Shown piece after piece: positions 40,857-49,824 of a stretch of DNA of 64,000 bases. Each line of letters opens with the position of its first letter. The first letter of the stretch is position 1. Source of the DNA: an uncultured Collinsella sp. Lineage in GTDB: Bacteria > Actinomycetota > Coriobacteriia > Coriobacteriales > Coriobacteriaceae. The DNA is taken from positions 62,001 to 126,000 of the forward strand of contig CAAENX010000029.1 of assembly GCA_900757495.1 (NCBI GenBank). The letters run 5' to 3'. Below the pieces are notes generated by a model. That model did not search any database. It was not told the DNA's origin and saw nothing but the letters and a program-made list of their open reading frames with translations. Both the position numbers and the translations under genes were made by a program.

Positions 40857-41738
40857 ATGGAGTTTGTTCTTGATAACGGTTCTATTCGTGTGGCGCTGAG
40901 CACGGCTGGCGGATCGTTCACTTCGATTAAAGCCAGCGGTCGCGAGTACCTGTGGCAGGGCGATCCTTCGGTCTGGTCGGGCCAGGCACCCATTTGCTTC
41001 CCGATCTGCGGTGGCCTTCGTGACGGCCGCGCGATGACCATGGGCGGCCGCGAGGTCAAGCTCGCTCGCCACGACTTTGCGCGCAAACAGGAGTGGAAGC
41101 TCGAGGAGCAGGGCGACAACATGGTTGCGCTGAGCCTAAGCTCTGCCGACCATGCCGAGTTGCTCGAGCAGTACCCGTATCCGTTTAAGATCGTTGCTCG
41201 TTACACGATCGATTCGGAAAAGGTGGCTGTGTCGTACGAGGTGACCAATGAGGGCACCGAGGACATGCCGTTCTTTGTGGGTGGTCACCCCGGCTTTAAG
41301 TGCCCGCTCGACGAGGGCGAGTCCTATGACGACTATGAGCTTCGTTTTGAGCGGTGCGAGGCCACCGAGCTCTGTACCGCCGTTCCCTCGATGGGCCTGA
41401 TTGATGTTGAGCATCGCAGCAAGAACCCCATGATCGGCCAGAACCTGCCGCTTACCCACGAACTCTTCGACTTCGCGGAGACCATCTTTGACGTGCTCGA
41501 CAGCCGCGTGGTTACGCTGACCAAGAAAACCGGGGACAAGGGAGTGCGTTTGACGTTCCCCGATATGCCATACCTGATTGTGTGGAGCAAGCCCGAGGGC
41601 GACTTTGTGGCCGTGGAACCGTGGGGCGGCCTGTCCACTTGCTCCGACGAGGACGATATTCTGGAGCACAAGCGTGGCTGCCTGGTTGCCAAGCCGGGGG
41701 AGACCGTCACCCGCGGTTTTGAGATCGAGATCCTTTAA
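40857..41738 (+). CDS. lacX: LacX-like aldose epimerase (copy 2)
   Basis: A 293-residue LacX, exactly the same length as copy 1 at 14706 and alike throughout (EYLWQGDPSVWSGQAP, FPICGGLRD, CPLDEGESYDDYELRFE in parts). GAAAGGGAAGG precedes the ATG at 40857; an in-frame upstream codon at 40824 is not used because it lies before that site. Followed 56 bases later by lacC copy 2, the same arrangement as in the amino-sugar locus. Confidence 0.9.
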   Translation: MEFVLDNGSIRVALSTAGGSFTSIKASGREYLWQGDPSVWSGQAPICFPICGGLRDGRAMTMGGREVKLARHDFARKQEWKLEEQGDNMVALSLSSADHAELLEQYPYPFKIVARYTIDSEKVAVSYEVTNEGTEDMPFFVGGHPGFKCPLDEGESYDDYELRFERCEATELCTAVPSMGLIDVEHRSKNPMIGQNLPLTHELFDFAETIFDVLDSRVVTLTKKTGDKGVRLTFPDMPYLIVWSKPEGDFVAVEPWGGLSTCSDEDDILEHKRGCLVAKPGETVTRGFEIEIL

Positions 41739-41794
41739 CGAGCTATCGTATGTTTGGGGCCGCGCGTGTCGTGCCCCGGAAACAGGAGTTCAAC

Positions 41795-42730
41795 ATGATT
41801 CTGACCGTTACCATGAACCCGTCGATTGATACGCGCTATCAGCTCGACAAGCTGATCATCGACGATGTTAACCGTGTGACGCCCGAAAAGACCGCTGGCG
41901 GCAAGGGCCTCAACGTGAGCCGTGTGTTGCTGCAGTTGGGCGACGATGTGCTCGCGACTGGTCTGCTCGGCGGCCACATGGGTGCCTATATGGCCGAGCT
42001 TATGGATGCCGACGGCGTCAAGAACGACTTTGTGCCCATCGCCGGTGAGACGCGTATTTGCCTGAATATCCTGCAAGAGGGTAATCAGACCGAGCTGCTG
42101 GAGAGCGGTCCGCAGATCGCCCCGGCCGAGCTCGAGGCCTTTACGGCCAAGTTTGCCGAGCTTGCAGCGAAGGCGGACGTTGTGACGCTTTCGGGCTCGC
42201 TGCCGCGTGGCGTCGATGCCGGCTACTATGCCGAGCTCGTCAAGATCGCCGAGGAGGCGGGCGCCAAGGTGCTGCTCGACACCTCGGGTGCATCGCTTGA
42301 GGCCGCGCTGGAGTCTGACGCTAAGCCTGAGCTCGTAAAGCCCAACCTGACCGAGATTAACGGCCTGCTGGGTACGTCCTTTACGACCGATGATGTCGAT
42401 GCCCTGCGCGAGGCGCTTGCCGCCGATGACCGCTTTGCCGGTATTCCCTGGGTTGTCGTTTCGATGGGCGCCGCCGGTTCGGTGGGCTTCCATGAGGGCC
42501 GCGCGTTCCGCGCCAAGACGCCCGCGATTGCGGCTGTGAACGCAACGGGTTCCGGTGACTCGACCATCGCCGGCTTTGCGCATGCCATTGCGGCTGGTGC
42601 CGACGACGTCACGGTGCTCAAGACCGCCAATACCTGCGGCAAGCTCAACGCCATGGATCCCAAGACCGGCCACCTGGTCATGGACCGCTGGGACGAGATC
42701 TTCAACAACGTTGAAGTAACGGAGCTTTAG
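41795..42730 (+). CDS. lacC: LacC, tagatose-6-phosphate kinase (copy 2)
   Basis: A 311-residue PfkB kinase, same length as copy 1 and nearly collinear with it (MILTVTMNPSIDTRYQLDKL, TAGGKGLNVSRV, NATGSGDSTIAGF). AGGAG eight bases before the ATG sets the start. With LacAB upstream this copy serves the lactose/galactoside branch, while copy 1 serves the amino-sugar branch; either could act for both because the intermediate is the same. Confidence 0.92.
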   Translation: MILTVTMNPSIDTRYQLDKLIIDDVNRVTPEKTAGGKGLNVSRVLLQLGDDVLATGLLGGHMGAYMAELMDADGVKNDFVPIAGETRICLNILQEGNQTELLESGPQIAPAELEAFTAKFAELAAKADVVTLSGSLPRGVDAGYYAELVKIAEEAGAKVLLDTSGASLEAALESDAKPELVKPNLTEINGLLGTSFTTDDVDALREALAADDRFAGIPWVVVSMGAAGSVGFHEGRAFRAKTPAIAAVNATGSGDSTIAGFAHAIAAGADDVTVLKTANTCGKLNAMDPKTGHLVMDRWDEIFNNVEVTEL

Positions 42731-42989
42731 GGTTACGCGGTTTACCAAACCTATTGGTTCCGCCGTTCTACCGAACGGCGGACCGGCCGACGCTGCGCGG
42801 GCCGCATTTGGACAATCTGACGTTCAACTTCAAGGGCGCGACCAGAAGGTCAGCGCCCTTTCGTTTCGCGTCACCTTGTCTCAAATGCGACCCGCTCGCT
42901 GTCCGTCCTCTACCTGCGGCGTTGTCTTGCTCCGGATGCGGCAGTTAGGGACGTTCCTTTTCTGCCGGCAGTCTGGGACATTCCTTGGG
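42731..42989. other. Intergenic region after lacC2
   Basis: GGTTACGCGGTTTACCAAACC repeats the motif after lacB, and CCGCCGTTC / GAACGGCGG is a hairpin at 42771-42783. No gene is seen. Confidence 0.5.
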
Positions 42990-43047
42990 GTAGTCATTGG
43001 GGACGTTCTTTAATAACTAGTCGTTTAAGAACGTCCCCGATGACTAC
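42990..43047. repeat. Inverted copy of the GTCATTGGGGACGTT repeat
   Basis: GTAGTCATTGGGGACGTTCTT (42990-43010) pairs with 43027-43047 (one mismatch) around a CTAG-containing centre. Related sequences at 18884-18915 and 38018-38060. Confidence 0.75.
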
Positions 43048-43054
43048 ACTCAAA

Positions 43055-43095
43055 AACGGCGCCCGTCGGCGATGTTGCCGGCGGGCGCCGTTGTC
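43055..43095 (-). terminator. galT terminator
   Basis: ACGGCGCCCGTCGGC with near-full complement and a T-run on the minus strand. Confidence 0.85.
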
Positions 43096-43142
43096 ATGTG
43101 GGCGGTTATGTTGTGGTCGCTGATGAGGCTCGAACTCGCATG

Positions 43143-44762
43143 CTACAGCGAGTCGATAAAGCGCTGCTGGGCGGCACGTCCTGCCTCGTCCCACTTAAAG
43201 ACACCGGCGTTGTCGAGCACGTGGCCAAACACCACGCCGACCTCCTCGTGCAGGATATCGATGGCGTTGTCGGCCGTAAGCTCGTCGGCGCGGCGAGCAA
43301 AGACGTCCTCGGCCCACGCGGCATGGCTGCGACAAAGATCATCGCCCTCGAGCGAGCCGGCGAGATCGTAGTTGGCATCGGCCTTGGCCGCCAGCAGATG
43401 CTCACGGACAGCGCCAAGCTCGGGAACCAGGCGCGGCGGCAGAATGGCCAGGCCCATGACCTCGATCAGGCCGATGTTCTCCTTCTTAATGTGGTGGTAC
43501 TCGGCATGCGGATGGAAAACGCCCAGCGGATGCTCGTCGGTCGTGATGTTGCAGCGAAGCGCCAGGTAGGCCTCGTAGATTTCGCCGCCGGCATTTCCGC
43601 GAGAGTCGACGCGGCGGATGACGGGCGTCACGGTGTTGTGGGCCACGCCGTCGGCTGTGTGCGCGATGACGCCTACAGACTCATCGGTCCACTCGCGCCA
43701 AGCGAGGATAATCTTCTCGGCAGCGTCGAGCAACTGGGCGCGGTCATGCGAGCGCAGGCGCAGCACCGAGAGCGGCCACTGCAGCACGGTACCGCTGACC
43801 TGGTCAAAACCGGGCACGCTAAACTGCGAGACCTCGGCGGCATGCATCATGGGGAACTCGTGTGCGCCGCCCTGGAAGTGGTCGTGCGACAAGATCGAGC
43901 CGCCCACGATGGGCAGGTCGGCGTTGGAGCCGATGAAGTAATGCGGGAACAGGTCCACAAAATCGAGCAGGCAGGTCAGACCCTTGCGGTCGACGTGCAT
44001 CGGACGATGCTCGGAGCTCATGGCAATGCAGTGCTCATTAAAGTACGCGTACGGGCTGTACTGGAAACCCCAGCGCTCGCCGTCGAGCTGGATGGGGATA
44101 ACGCGCAGATTCTGGCGGGCGGGGTGAGCGCCACCGTCGGCTGCGGCGGAGCGTCCGGGGTAGCCCTCGTTTTCAATGCAGAGCTGACAGGCGGGATACT
44201 TCTCGCCCGTGTTCTTTGCGGCGCCGGCCGCGGCAATGTCGCGCGGATCCTTTTCGGGCTTTGACAGGTTGATGGTGATCTCCAGGTCGCCCCAGTTGGT
44301 GGGGGTGCTCCATTTGATATTGCGCGCGATGGCGGCACGACGCACGTAGCCGGCGTCGCAGCACAGACCGTAGAACCAGTCGGTCGCGGCGCGGGGCTCG
44401 TTGACGCCCATACGGCCGTTGAATTCCTCGTTTACAACCGAAGGCCTCGGCATCAGCACACCCATGATGCGCATGGCGATGCGATCGCGGCCCGATGCCG
44501 TATCCTCGGCAGCACCGTTGGCAACGGCGGCCTCGGAAAGCGCGGCAAGCGTGCCCTCCAGGTCAAAATCGGGGAGCGTATCGGGGTGCAAGAGCGAGAG
44601 CTTCTCGTTCTGCAGCGCCCAGGCCATATCGAGCGCCGGTCCCGTAGCGCCGATGCACTCCAAAATGGTGTTGTAGGCCCAGATGCGGTCGTCCTGTCCG
44701 ATCATCGATCGGTGGATGGCATACTCAATCAGGCCCTGCGCGGCCTCGCGCACATCAGTCAT
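43143..44762 (-). CDS. galT: GalT, UDP-glucose-hexose-1-phosphate uridylyltransferase (class II)
   Basis: A 539-residue GalT of the longer, Firmicutes-type class II. It swaps UMP between UDP-glucose and galactose-1-phosphate in the Leloir pathway. Recognisable stretches are GVNEPRAATDWFYGLC near 120-135, FQYSPYAYFNEHCIAMS near 225-245, and GGSILSHDHFQGGAHEFPM near 290, all family-typical. The start is the ATG at 44762, which overlaps the galK stop as TAATG, so the two are translationally coupled. No galE is present in the window. Confidence 0.93.
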   Translation of the reverse strand: MTDVREAAQGLIEYAIHRSMIGQDDRIWAYNTILECIGATGPALDMAWALQNEKLSLLHPDTLPDFDLEGTLAALSEAAVANGAAEDTASGRDRIAMRIMGVLMPRPSVVNEEFNGRMGVNEPRAATDWFYGLCCDAGYVRRAAIARNIKWSTPTNWGDLEITINLSKPEKDPRDIAAAGAAKNTGEKYPACQLCIENEGYPGRSAAADGGAHPARQNLRVIPIQLDGERWGFQYSPYAYFNEHCIAMSSEHRPMHVDRKGLTCLLDFVDLFPHYFIGSNADLPIVGGSILSHDHFQGGAHEFPMMHAAEVSQFSVPGFDQVSGTVLQWPLSVLRLRSHDRAQLLDAAEKIILAWREWTDESVGVIAHTADGVAHNTVTPVIRRVDSRGNAGGEIYEAYLALRCNITTDEHPLGVFHPHAEYHHIKKENIGLIEVMGLAILPPRLVPELGAVREHLLAAKADANYDLAGSLEGDDLCRSHAAWAEDVFARRADELTADNAIDILHEEVGVVFGHVLDNAGVFKWDEAGRAAQQRFIDSL

Positions 44763-45967
44763 TACAGCCATGCCGCGTAAGCCCCCTTGTCAGAGATTGC
44801 GTAGTGGCGGGCAGAACCCTCGCCCAGCCAGCTGTTCATCTTGGTGATAAAGGTGTCGACCAGATCGAGCGGCACGAAGGCCTGGATGGTGCCGCCAAAG
44901 CCACCGCCGTGGATGCGGACGGCGCCGCGGCCGTCGAGCACATGTTCGGCAAGGGCAAGCGCATACATGGAGGGCTGCTCGGAGCCCAGTTTGGCAACGA
45001 CATTCTGCAGGTACATGGCAGAGCTGGCGCCGGACTCGCGCGTCAGGACCAGGAACTGGTCGATGTCGCCGGCGTTCAGGGCAGCCCAGCGCTTGTCGAC
45101 CAGGCCGTTTTCGTACCAGTAGTGAACGGCACGCAGGCAGGCGCGGTCGCCCAGCTTGGCGCGCAGCTCGGGGAGCTTGGCGTCAAAGTCGGCAACGTTT
45201 ACCTCGCACAGGCGTGCCTTGCCAAACTCGGCGGCGACGTCCTGCATCTCGCGCGGAACGGCGGCGTAGTCGTCGGTGGCTGCCACATGGTCGGCGCCAA
45301 CCTTAACGAGCACGAGCGCATAGCCGTGATCCTCAAAGTTGAGCTCGAGCTTCTGGGTTTTAGGCTGAGCCTGGTCCTCAAAGTCCATGTAGGCAAGGCC
45401 GCCCAGGCACACGGCGGCCTGGTCCATCAGACCGCAGGGCTTGCCGTAATAGTTGTTCTCGGTGCGCTGGCTCATCTGCGCGAGCGCGACGGGCTCGATG
45501 GCGGGTGCGCCCCAGAGGGTTTCCATGGCGCGACCGTACGCGGCCTCGACGGCGGCAGAGCTGGAAAGACCTCCGCCCGAGGGGACGGAGCAGGTAAAGG
45601 CAAAGTCGAAGCCGTGGGGCTCAACGCCAAGGGCTGCAATCTCGTGGGCCATGCCGCGGACGAGGCTTGCGGACGTGCCCTTCTCGGACTCCTGAACGTC
45701 TAGCGTGTCGAGCGCGATTTCAAACGTGGGATAGCCCTCGTCGGCTACGCGAACCTTGTTGGAATCGGTTGCCACGGCGATGCCGTCGACGGCGACATCG
45801 AGCGAGCCGGCGATAACGTGGCCACCCTCGTGGTCGGTGTGGTTGCCGCTGATCTCGGAGCGGCCGGGCGCGTGCACATAGAGCACCTGGCGATCGCCGA
45901 TGGGCCCAAACTCCTCCTCGAACAGCTTGGTGAGCGTGGCGAGTGTCTTTTCGTCGGGGGTGGTCAT
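44762..45967 (-). CDS. galK: GalK, galactokinase
   Basis: A 401-residue GHMP kinase that phosphorylates galactose at C1. The galactokinase signature APGRSEISGNHTDHEGG lies at 33-49 (Ser-Glu-Ile instead of the more usual Val-Asn-Leu/Ile), the ATP loop PSGGGLSSSAAVE near 130, and HGGGFGGTIQAF near 350. First gene of the galKT operon, divergent from a LacI regulator with three operator copies between. Confidence 0.93.
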   Translation of the reverse strand: MTTPDEKTLATLTKLFEEEFGPIGDRQVLYVHAPGRSEISGNHTDHEGGHVIAGSLDVAVDGIAVATDSNKVRVADEGYPTFEIALDTLDVQESEKGTSASLVRGMAHEIAALGVEPHGFDFAFTCSVPSGGGLSSSAAVEAAYGRAMETLWGAPAIEPVALAQMSQRTENNYYGKPCGLMDQAAVCLGGLAYMDFEDQAQPKTQKLELNFEDHGYALVLVKVGADHVAATDDYAAVPREMQDVAAEFGKARLCEVNVADFDAKLPELRAKLGDRACLRAVHYWYENGLVDKRWAALNAGDIDQFLVLTRESGASSAMYLQNVVAKLGSEQPSMYALALAEHVLDGRGAVRIHGGGFGGTIQAFVPLDLVDTFITKMNSWLGEGSARHYAISDKGAYAAWL

Positions 45968-46012
45968 GGGAGTCCTTTCCTTGGCGCATACTGACGAGTT
46001 TTCCGTCGTAGT

Positions 46013-46214
46013 GAGTACGTTAACAATCTGAAGCGGCGTGAACTCAGCATCTACGATGCCGCACGTTACGGGCTATGTTAACGTACTCATAACACAACGC
46101 TTATCACTTTTTGAGAATCTGGTAATCGGTAGAAATTCAGCCGTGAACGGTATTGCCGTATGGACTTATAGAGCAGAAGAGTTGCGGATTGAAAAAGTAG
46201 AGTACGTTAACATG
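46013..46214. promoter_or_regulatory. LacI operators of the galKT operon
   Basis: GAGTACGTTAACAAT at 46013, ATGTTAACGTACTCAT (inverted) at 46075 and GAGTACGTTAACATG at 46200. GTGAACGGT at 46143 lies between the second and third. Spread on both sides of the divergent promoters, as for a looping LacI protein. Confidence 0.8.
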
Positions 46215-46305
46215 CGTCCGACGATAGCGGGCCTCGGCGCGGGGTGTATTTCTGCCCGGGCCGGCATGCACGCTATTCAGATCTCGCAACGGTGAAGGTG
46301 ATCCT

Positions 46306-47337
46306 GTGGCAAGGCGCCCGTCCAACGATACAGGTACGCGTCCGGTCTCCATGGCCGACGTCGCCCGCGCTGCTGGCGTTTCGCAGCAGACGGTTTCGCG
46401 CGTCGCCAACGGCTTGCCCAACGTTAACGAGCAGACGCGCCAGCGCGTGCAGGCCGCTATGCAAGAGCTCGGCTTTCGTCCGAGTTATGCCGGTCGCTCG
46501 CTGCGCGACGGCCGCTACCATTCGGTCGGTCTGTGCGTCAACGATGTCACCAAGTTTGGCAACCTCTCAATGATCGACGGCATCGCCAGCGCTGCTCGCG
46601 AGCATAATTGCGCCATCACGCTGGTCGAGATGTCCAAGACCGAGGAGTTTTCGCTTGCCGAGGCAACGCGTCGTATGGCCGCGCTGCCTGTGGACGGCAT
46701 CATTATCGGCATGAGCCGTATGGCGCCCGATTTTGAGACGTTTGATCCACTGCCGGGCATTGGCACGGTCATCGTTACCATGTACGCGCACCCGCGGGTG
46801 ACCACGGTAGACTCCGATCATTACGGCTGCTCGCTCTTGCTTATGAATCACCTGTTTGAGCTGGGGCATGAGCAAATTCGCTATATTGGCGGCCCGTCGT
46901 TCTCGGTCGACGAGCAATTTCGTCGAGCCGGTTGGCAGGATGCGCTCGAGCGTAGGCACATTAAGCCGCAGACGCCGCTCGAGGGCGACTGGTCTGCCAA
47001 CAGCGGTTACGAGGCCGGCAGATATCTGGCCGAGCACGACCGCACCATGACGGCGATTTACGCGGCAAACGACCAGATGGCAAACGGCGCAATTGCAGCG
47101 CTGCGCGATAGTGGCTTGCGCGTGCCCGAGGACGTGAGCGTGGTGGGCGTCGATGATTCGCTCGATGATTTTGTGGCACACAACGAGCTCACGACCGTGC
47201 GATTTGATCTACATCAGCGCGGACGCGAGGTATTCGAGCATGCGGTTCCCGAGGCGGGTACGGCGGGCAAAACCGTTGCCATTCGTATTCCCGGCCAGCT
47301 CATTATTCGACATAGCACGGCGGTACCGCGCGCATAG
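46306..47337 (+). CDS. LacI family regulator of galKT (GalR-like)
   Basis: A 343-residue LacI regulator with a GTG start at 46306 behind GAAGGTGATC. HTH MADVARAAGVSQQTVSRVAN at about 16-35; sensor domain with VDGIIIGMSRMAPDF, YAHPRVTTVDSDHYG and YAANDQMANG. It is the probable repressor of galK-galT; its operator core (ACGTTAAC) resembles that of cassettes 2 and 3 but the flanks differ. Confidence 0.9.
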   Translation: MARRPSNDTGTRPVSMADVARAAGVSQQTVSRVANGLPNVNEQTRQRVQAAMQELGFRPSYAGRSLRDGRYHSVGLCVNDVTKFGNLSMIDGIASAAREHNCAITLVEMSKTEEFSLAEATRRMAALPVDGIIIGMSRMAPDFETFDPLPGIGTVIVTMYAHPRVTTVDSDHYGCSLLLMNHLFELGHEQIRYIGGPSFSVDEQFRRAGWQDALERRHIKPQTPLEGDWSANSGYEAGRYLAEHDRTMTAIYAANDQMANGAIAALRDSGLRVPEDVSVVGVDDSLDDFVAHNELTTVRFDLHQRGREVFEHAVPEAGTAGKTVAIRIPGQLIIRHSTAVPRA

Positions 47338-47466
47338 TTTGCGCAGGTAAACGGCGATTTATCGTATTTCAATAACAATCGGTATGGATGCCGGCAGATA
47401 ACAGCTGGGATACTGCCGAGTGTTATGATAGACGGGTTCTTTTGTCTATCTAGGAGGCTTTGCCTG

Positions 47467-48627
47467 ATGGAGATCACCAAGGATATCCGCTACATCGGTG
47501 TCGACGATCACGACATTGACCTGTTCGAGGGCCAGTACGACGTGTCCGAGAACGGCATGGCATACAACAGCTATGTTATCTTGGGCGATAAAATCGCTGT
47601 CGCCGATTCGGTTGACGCTGGCTTTGTCGACGAATGGCTCGGCAACCTCGAGGCCGCGCTCGACGGCCGTACGCCCGACTACCTGGTCGTCCATCACATG
47701 GAGCCCGATCACTCTGCTGGCATCGCCGCCTTTATGGAGCGCTACCCCCAGGCACAGATTGTGGCCAGCATGGGCGCCTTCCGCATGATGGTCAACTACT
47801 TTGGCACCGACTACCCCGAGCGTAAGATGGTCGTCAAAGAGGGCGACGTGCTCGACCTGGGTGGCCACAGCCTAACGTTTGTCGGCGCCCCCAACGTGCA
47901 CTGGCCCGAGGTGATCTTCTCCTACGAGTCCACCGACAAGGTGCTCTTTAGTGCCGACGGCTTTGGCAAGTTCGGCGCCAACGACATCGAGGACCCGGAA
48001 GGCTGGGCTTGCGAAGCGCGCCGCTACTACTTTGGCATCGTCGGTAAGTTCGGCAAATTCGTGCAGACCGTGCTCAAGAAGGCCGCCGATCTGGATATCC
48101 AGATCATCTGTCCGCTCCACGGCCCCGTACTGACCGAGAACCTGGGCTATTACCTCGACACCTATAACACCTGGTCGAGTTATCAGCCCGAGGACGAGGG
48201 CATCACGATCGCCTATGCGAGCGTGTATGGCCATCTGAAGGCTGCCGTCGAGGAGCTCGCCGCAGCGCTTGATGCTCGCGGCCAGAAGGTCTCCGTCTTT
48301 GACCTGGCTCGCGACGACATGGCCGAGGCCGTTGAGGATGCGTTCCGCTACGACCGTCTGGTGCTCGCTTCCATCACCTATCAGGGCGAGATCTTCCCGT
48401 TCATGAGCACCTTTATCCACACGCTTGCCGAGCACGCCTATCAGAACCGTACGGTGGCGCTCGTTGAGGCCGGCTCCTGGGCGCCCACCGCTGCCAAGGT
48501 TATGACCAAGGAGCTCGAGGGCATGAAGGACATCACCCTGGCGCAGAACAAGGTGACCGTGCTGGGCTCGCTCAACGACGCCTCGCGCGCTCAGATCGAG
48601 GTTCTCGCCGACGAGCTGTCCAAGTAG
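47467..48627 (+). CDS. Flavodiiron protein (FprA family)
   Basis: A 386-residue A-type flavoprotein. The metallo-beta-lactamase domain (1-250) has the di-iron ligands HHMEPDHSAG near 78-87 and the later CPLHGPVL; the flavodoxin domain (about 255-386) begins IAYASVYGHLKAAVEE. Such enzymes reduce oxygen to water, or nitric oxide to nitrous oxide, protecting anaerobes. The start is the ATG at 47467 behind TAGGAGG; the upstream in-frame codons are not used. No rubredoxin gene is adjacent. Confidence 0.92.
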   Translation: MEITKDIRYIGVDDHDIDLFEGQYDVSENGMAYNSYVILGDKIAVADSVDAGFVDEWLGNLEAALDGRTPDYLVVHHMEPDHSAGIAAFMERYPQAQIVASMGAFRMMVNYFGTDYPERKMVVKEGDVLDLGGHSLTFVGAPNVHWPEVIFSYESTDKVLFSADGFGKFGANDIEDPEGWACEARRYYFGIVGKFGKFVQTVLKKAADLDIQIICPLHGPVLTENLGYYLDTYNTWSSYQPEDEGITIAYASVYGHLKAAVEELAAALDARGQKVSVFDLARDDMAEAVEDAFRYDRLVLASITYQGEIFPFMSTFIHTLAEHAYQNRTVALVEAGSWAPTAAKVMTKELEGMKDITLAQNKVTVLGSLNDASRAQIEVLADELSK

Positions 48628-48652
48628 CGACACATTCACTTCTGATGCTCAA

Positions 48653-48687
48653 CCACCACAAAGGAGACCTTTGTGGTGGTTTTTGTT
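48653..48687. terminator. Terminator after the flavodiiron gene
   Basis: ACCACCACAAAGG / CCTTTGTGGTGGT hairpin followed by TTTTTG. Confidence 0.9.
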
Positions 48688-49490
48688 TAAGCGCCGGCGA
48701 TGACGAGGGCTGGACGTGAGCTGTCAGTGGCCTCGGCGATCGAGGTGGCGACGGCATGGTCGGGGTCACGGTCCATCACGATGGAGTCGACATCGGCAAG
48801 CTCGGCAAAGCGGTACATGCCGCGTCCGTTAACCTTGCTGGCGTCCATGAGGGCGACGCTTTGATGGGCCGCGGCGATCATAGCCGTTTTGGTCTCGGCC
48901 ATCTGGGGAAAGTCGGTCGTAAAGCCGCAGCTGGGGACAAAGGCGCCGGGGCACATGACGGCCAGATCGGCATGGACCATTTGGAGCGCCTGCATAGTGA
49001 GCGGTCCGTACAAATAACGATGGCCTTTGCGCAGCGCCCCGCCCAGCATGACGACATCGACTGAGGGCATGCTCTCGTCGATGTAATCGGCAATGGTAAT
49101 GTCGGCCGTGATGACGGTGATACCGTCGCGCTGATCGAGGAGCCGGACGAACTCGAGCGCCGTGGTGCCCGAGTCGACGAGCAGCGTGTCGCCGTCATCG
49201 ACGAGCTCGATGGCGCTTTGCGCGATGGCCTGCTTGGCGGCGACGTTGACATTGATGCGGCGATCCTGCGTGGAGACGGTCAGACGTTTGTGGAGTGATA
49301 CGGCACCGCCGTGCGTGCGGCGCAGCTTGCCTGCTTCGGCGAGCGCGTCCAGGTCGGCGCGGGCGGTGACGGAGGACACGCCAAAGGTCTGGGCGATTTC
49401 TGCTACCTGCACCGAGGCATTATGATCGAGCATTTCCATAATGGCGGTACGGCGTTCGTCGGCAAAAGCGCGGTTGGTGGCTTGGGCCAT
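48687..49490 (-). CDS. DeoR family regulator next to the aldolase
   Basis: A 267-residue DeoR/GlpR protein. HTH in the first 60 residues (VAEIAQTFGVSSVTARADLD), then the sugar-phosphate sensor domain with LLVDSGTTALEF and MDASKVNGRGMYR. I chose the ATG at 49490 with GGAG six bases upstream; the frame upstream to 49547 has no such site. It is divergent from the class II aldolase across 334 bases that contain A/T-rich CTTTT/AAAAG repeats, so aldolase control is likely. Confidence 0.88.
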   Translation of the reverse strand: MAQATNRAFADERRTAIMEMLDHNASVQVAEIAQTFGVSSVTARADLDALAEAGKLRRTHGGAVSLHKRLTVSTQDRRINVNVAAKQAIAQSAIELVDDGDTLLVDSGTTALEFVRLLDQRDGITVITADITIADYIDESMPSVDVVMLGGALRKGHRYLYGPLTMQALQMVHADLAVMCPGAFVPSCGFTTDFPQMAETKTAMIAAAHQSVALMDASKVNGRGMYRFAELADVDSIVMDRDPDHAVATSIAEATDSSRPALVIAGA

Positions 49491-49824
49491 GCTTGCTCCA
49501 TTCTCGGCTAAATTTGCAGGAATTGTGTTGACTCTATTTTCGTTCATTTTCTTTTTGAGTAAGAAAACGCCTTTCGATTACTTATCTTTTCTATAGAAGA
49601 AAGACGCTGAACGCCCAAAATTCAATATCGAACATGTCCACTCGGCTCAAATTCCTTCCGTTTACTTTTCAAAAACGACTGTATTGACCTGCATGGGCTC
49701 AATATCTCACACGTGCAAAGACGCTGAATTTCATACAATGAGCGCAGCAAAACGCAAGGTAAAACGCCTTGTGAACAACTACGCCCGATGTCCAGATGCG
49801 GGCGAGGGAGAGGAGCAAACGCTC
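49491..49824. promoter_or_regulatory. Divergent promoter region deoR / aldolase
   Basis: Unusually AT-rich around 49530-49690. Repeated pyrimidine-purine pieces CTTTTTGAGTAAGAAAA, TCTTTTCTATAGAAGAAAG and TTTACTTTTCAAAAACG look like operator half-sites for the DeoR protein. An in-frame extension of the aldolase to 49684 is possible but lacks family sequence. Confidence 0.5.

Noticed and set aside
49684..49824. 47-residue N-terminal extension of the aldolase
   Set aside because: Not found in the family; AGGAG correctly spaced before 49825 supports the shorter protein.
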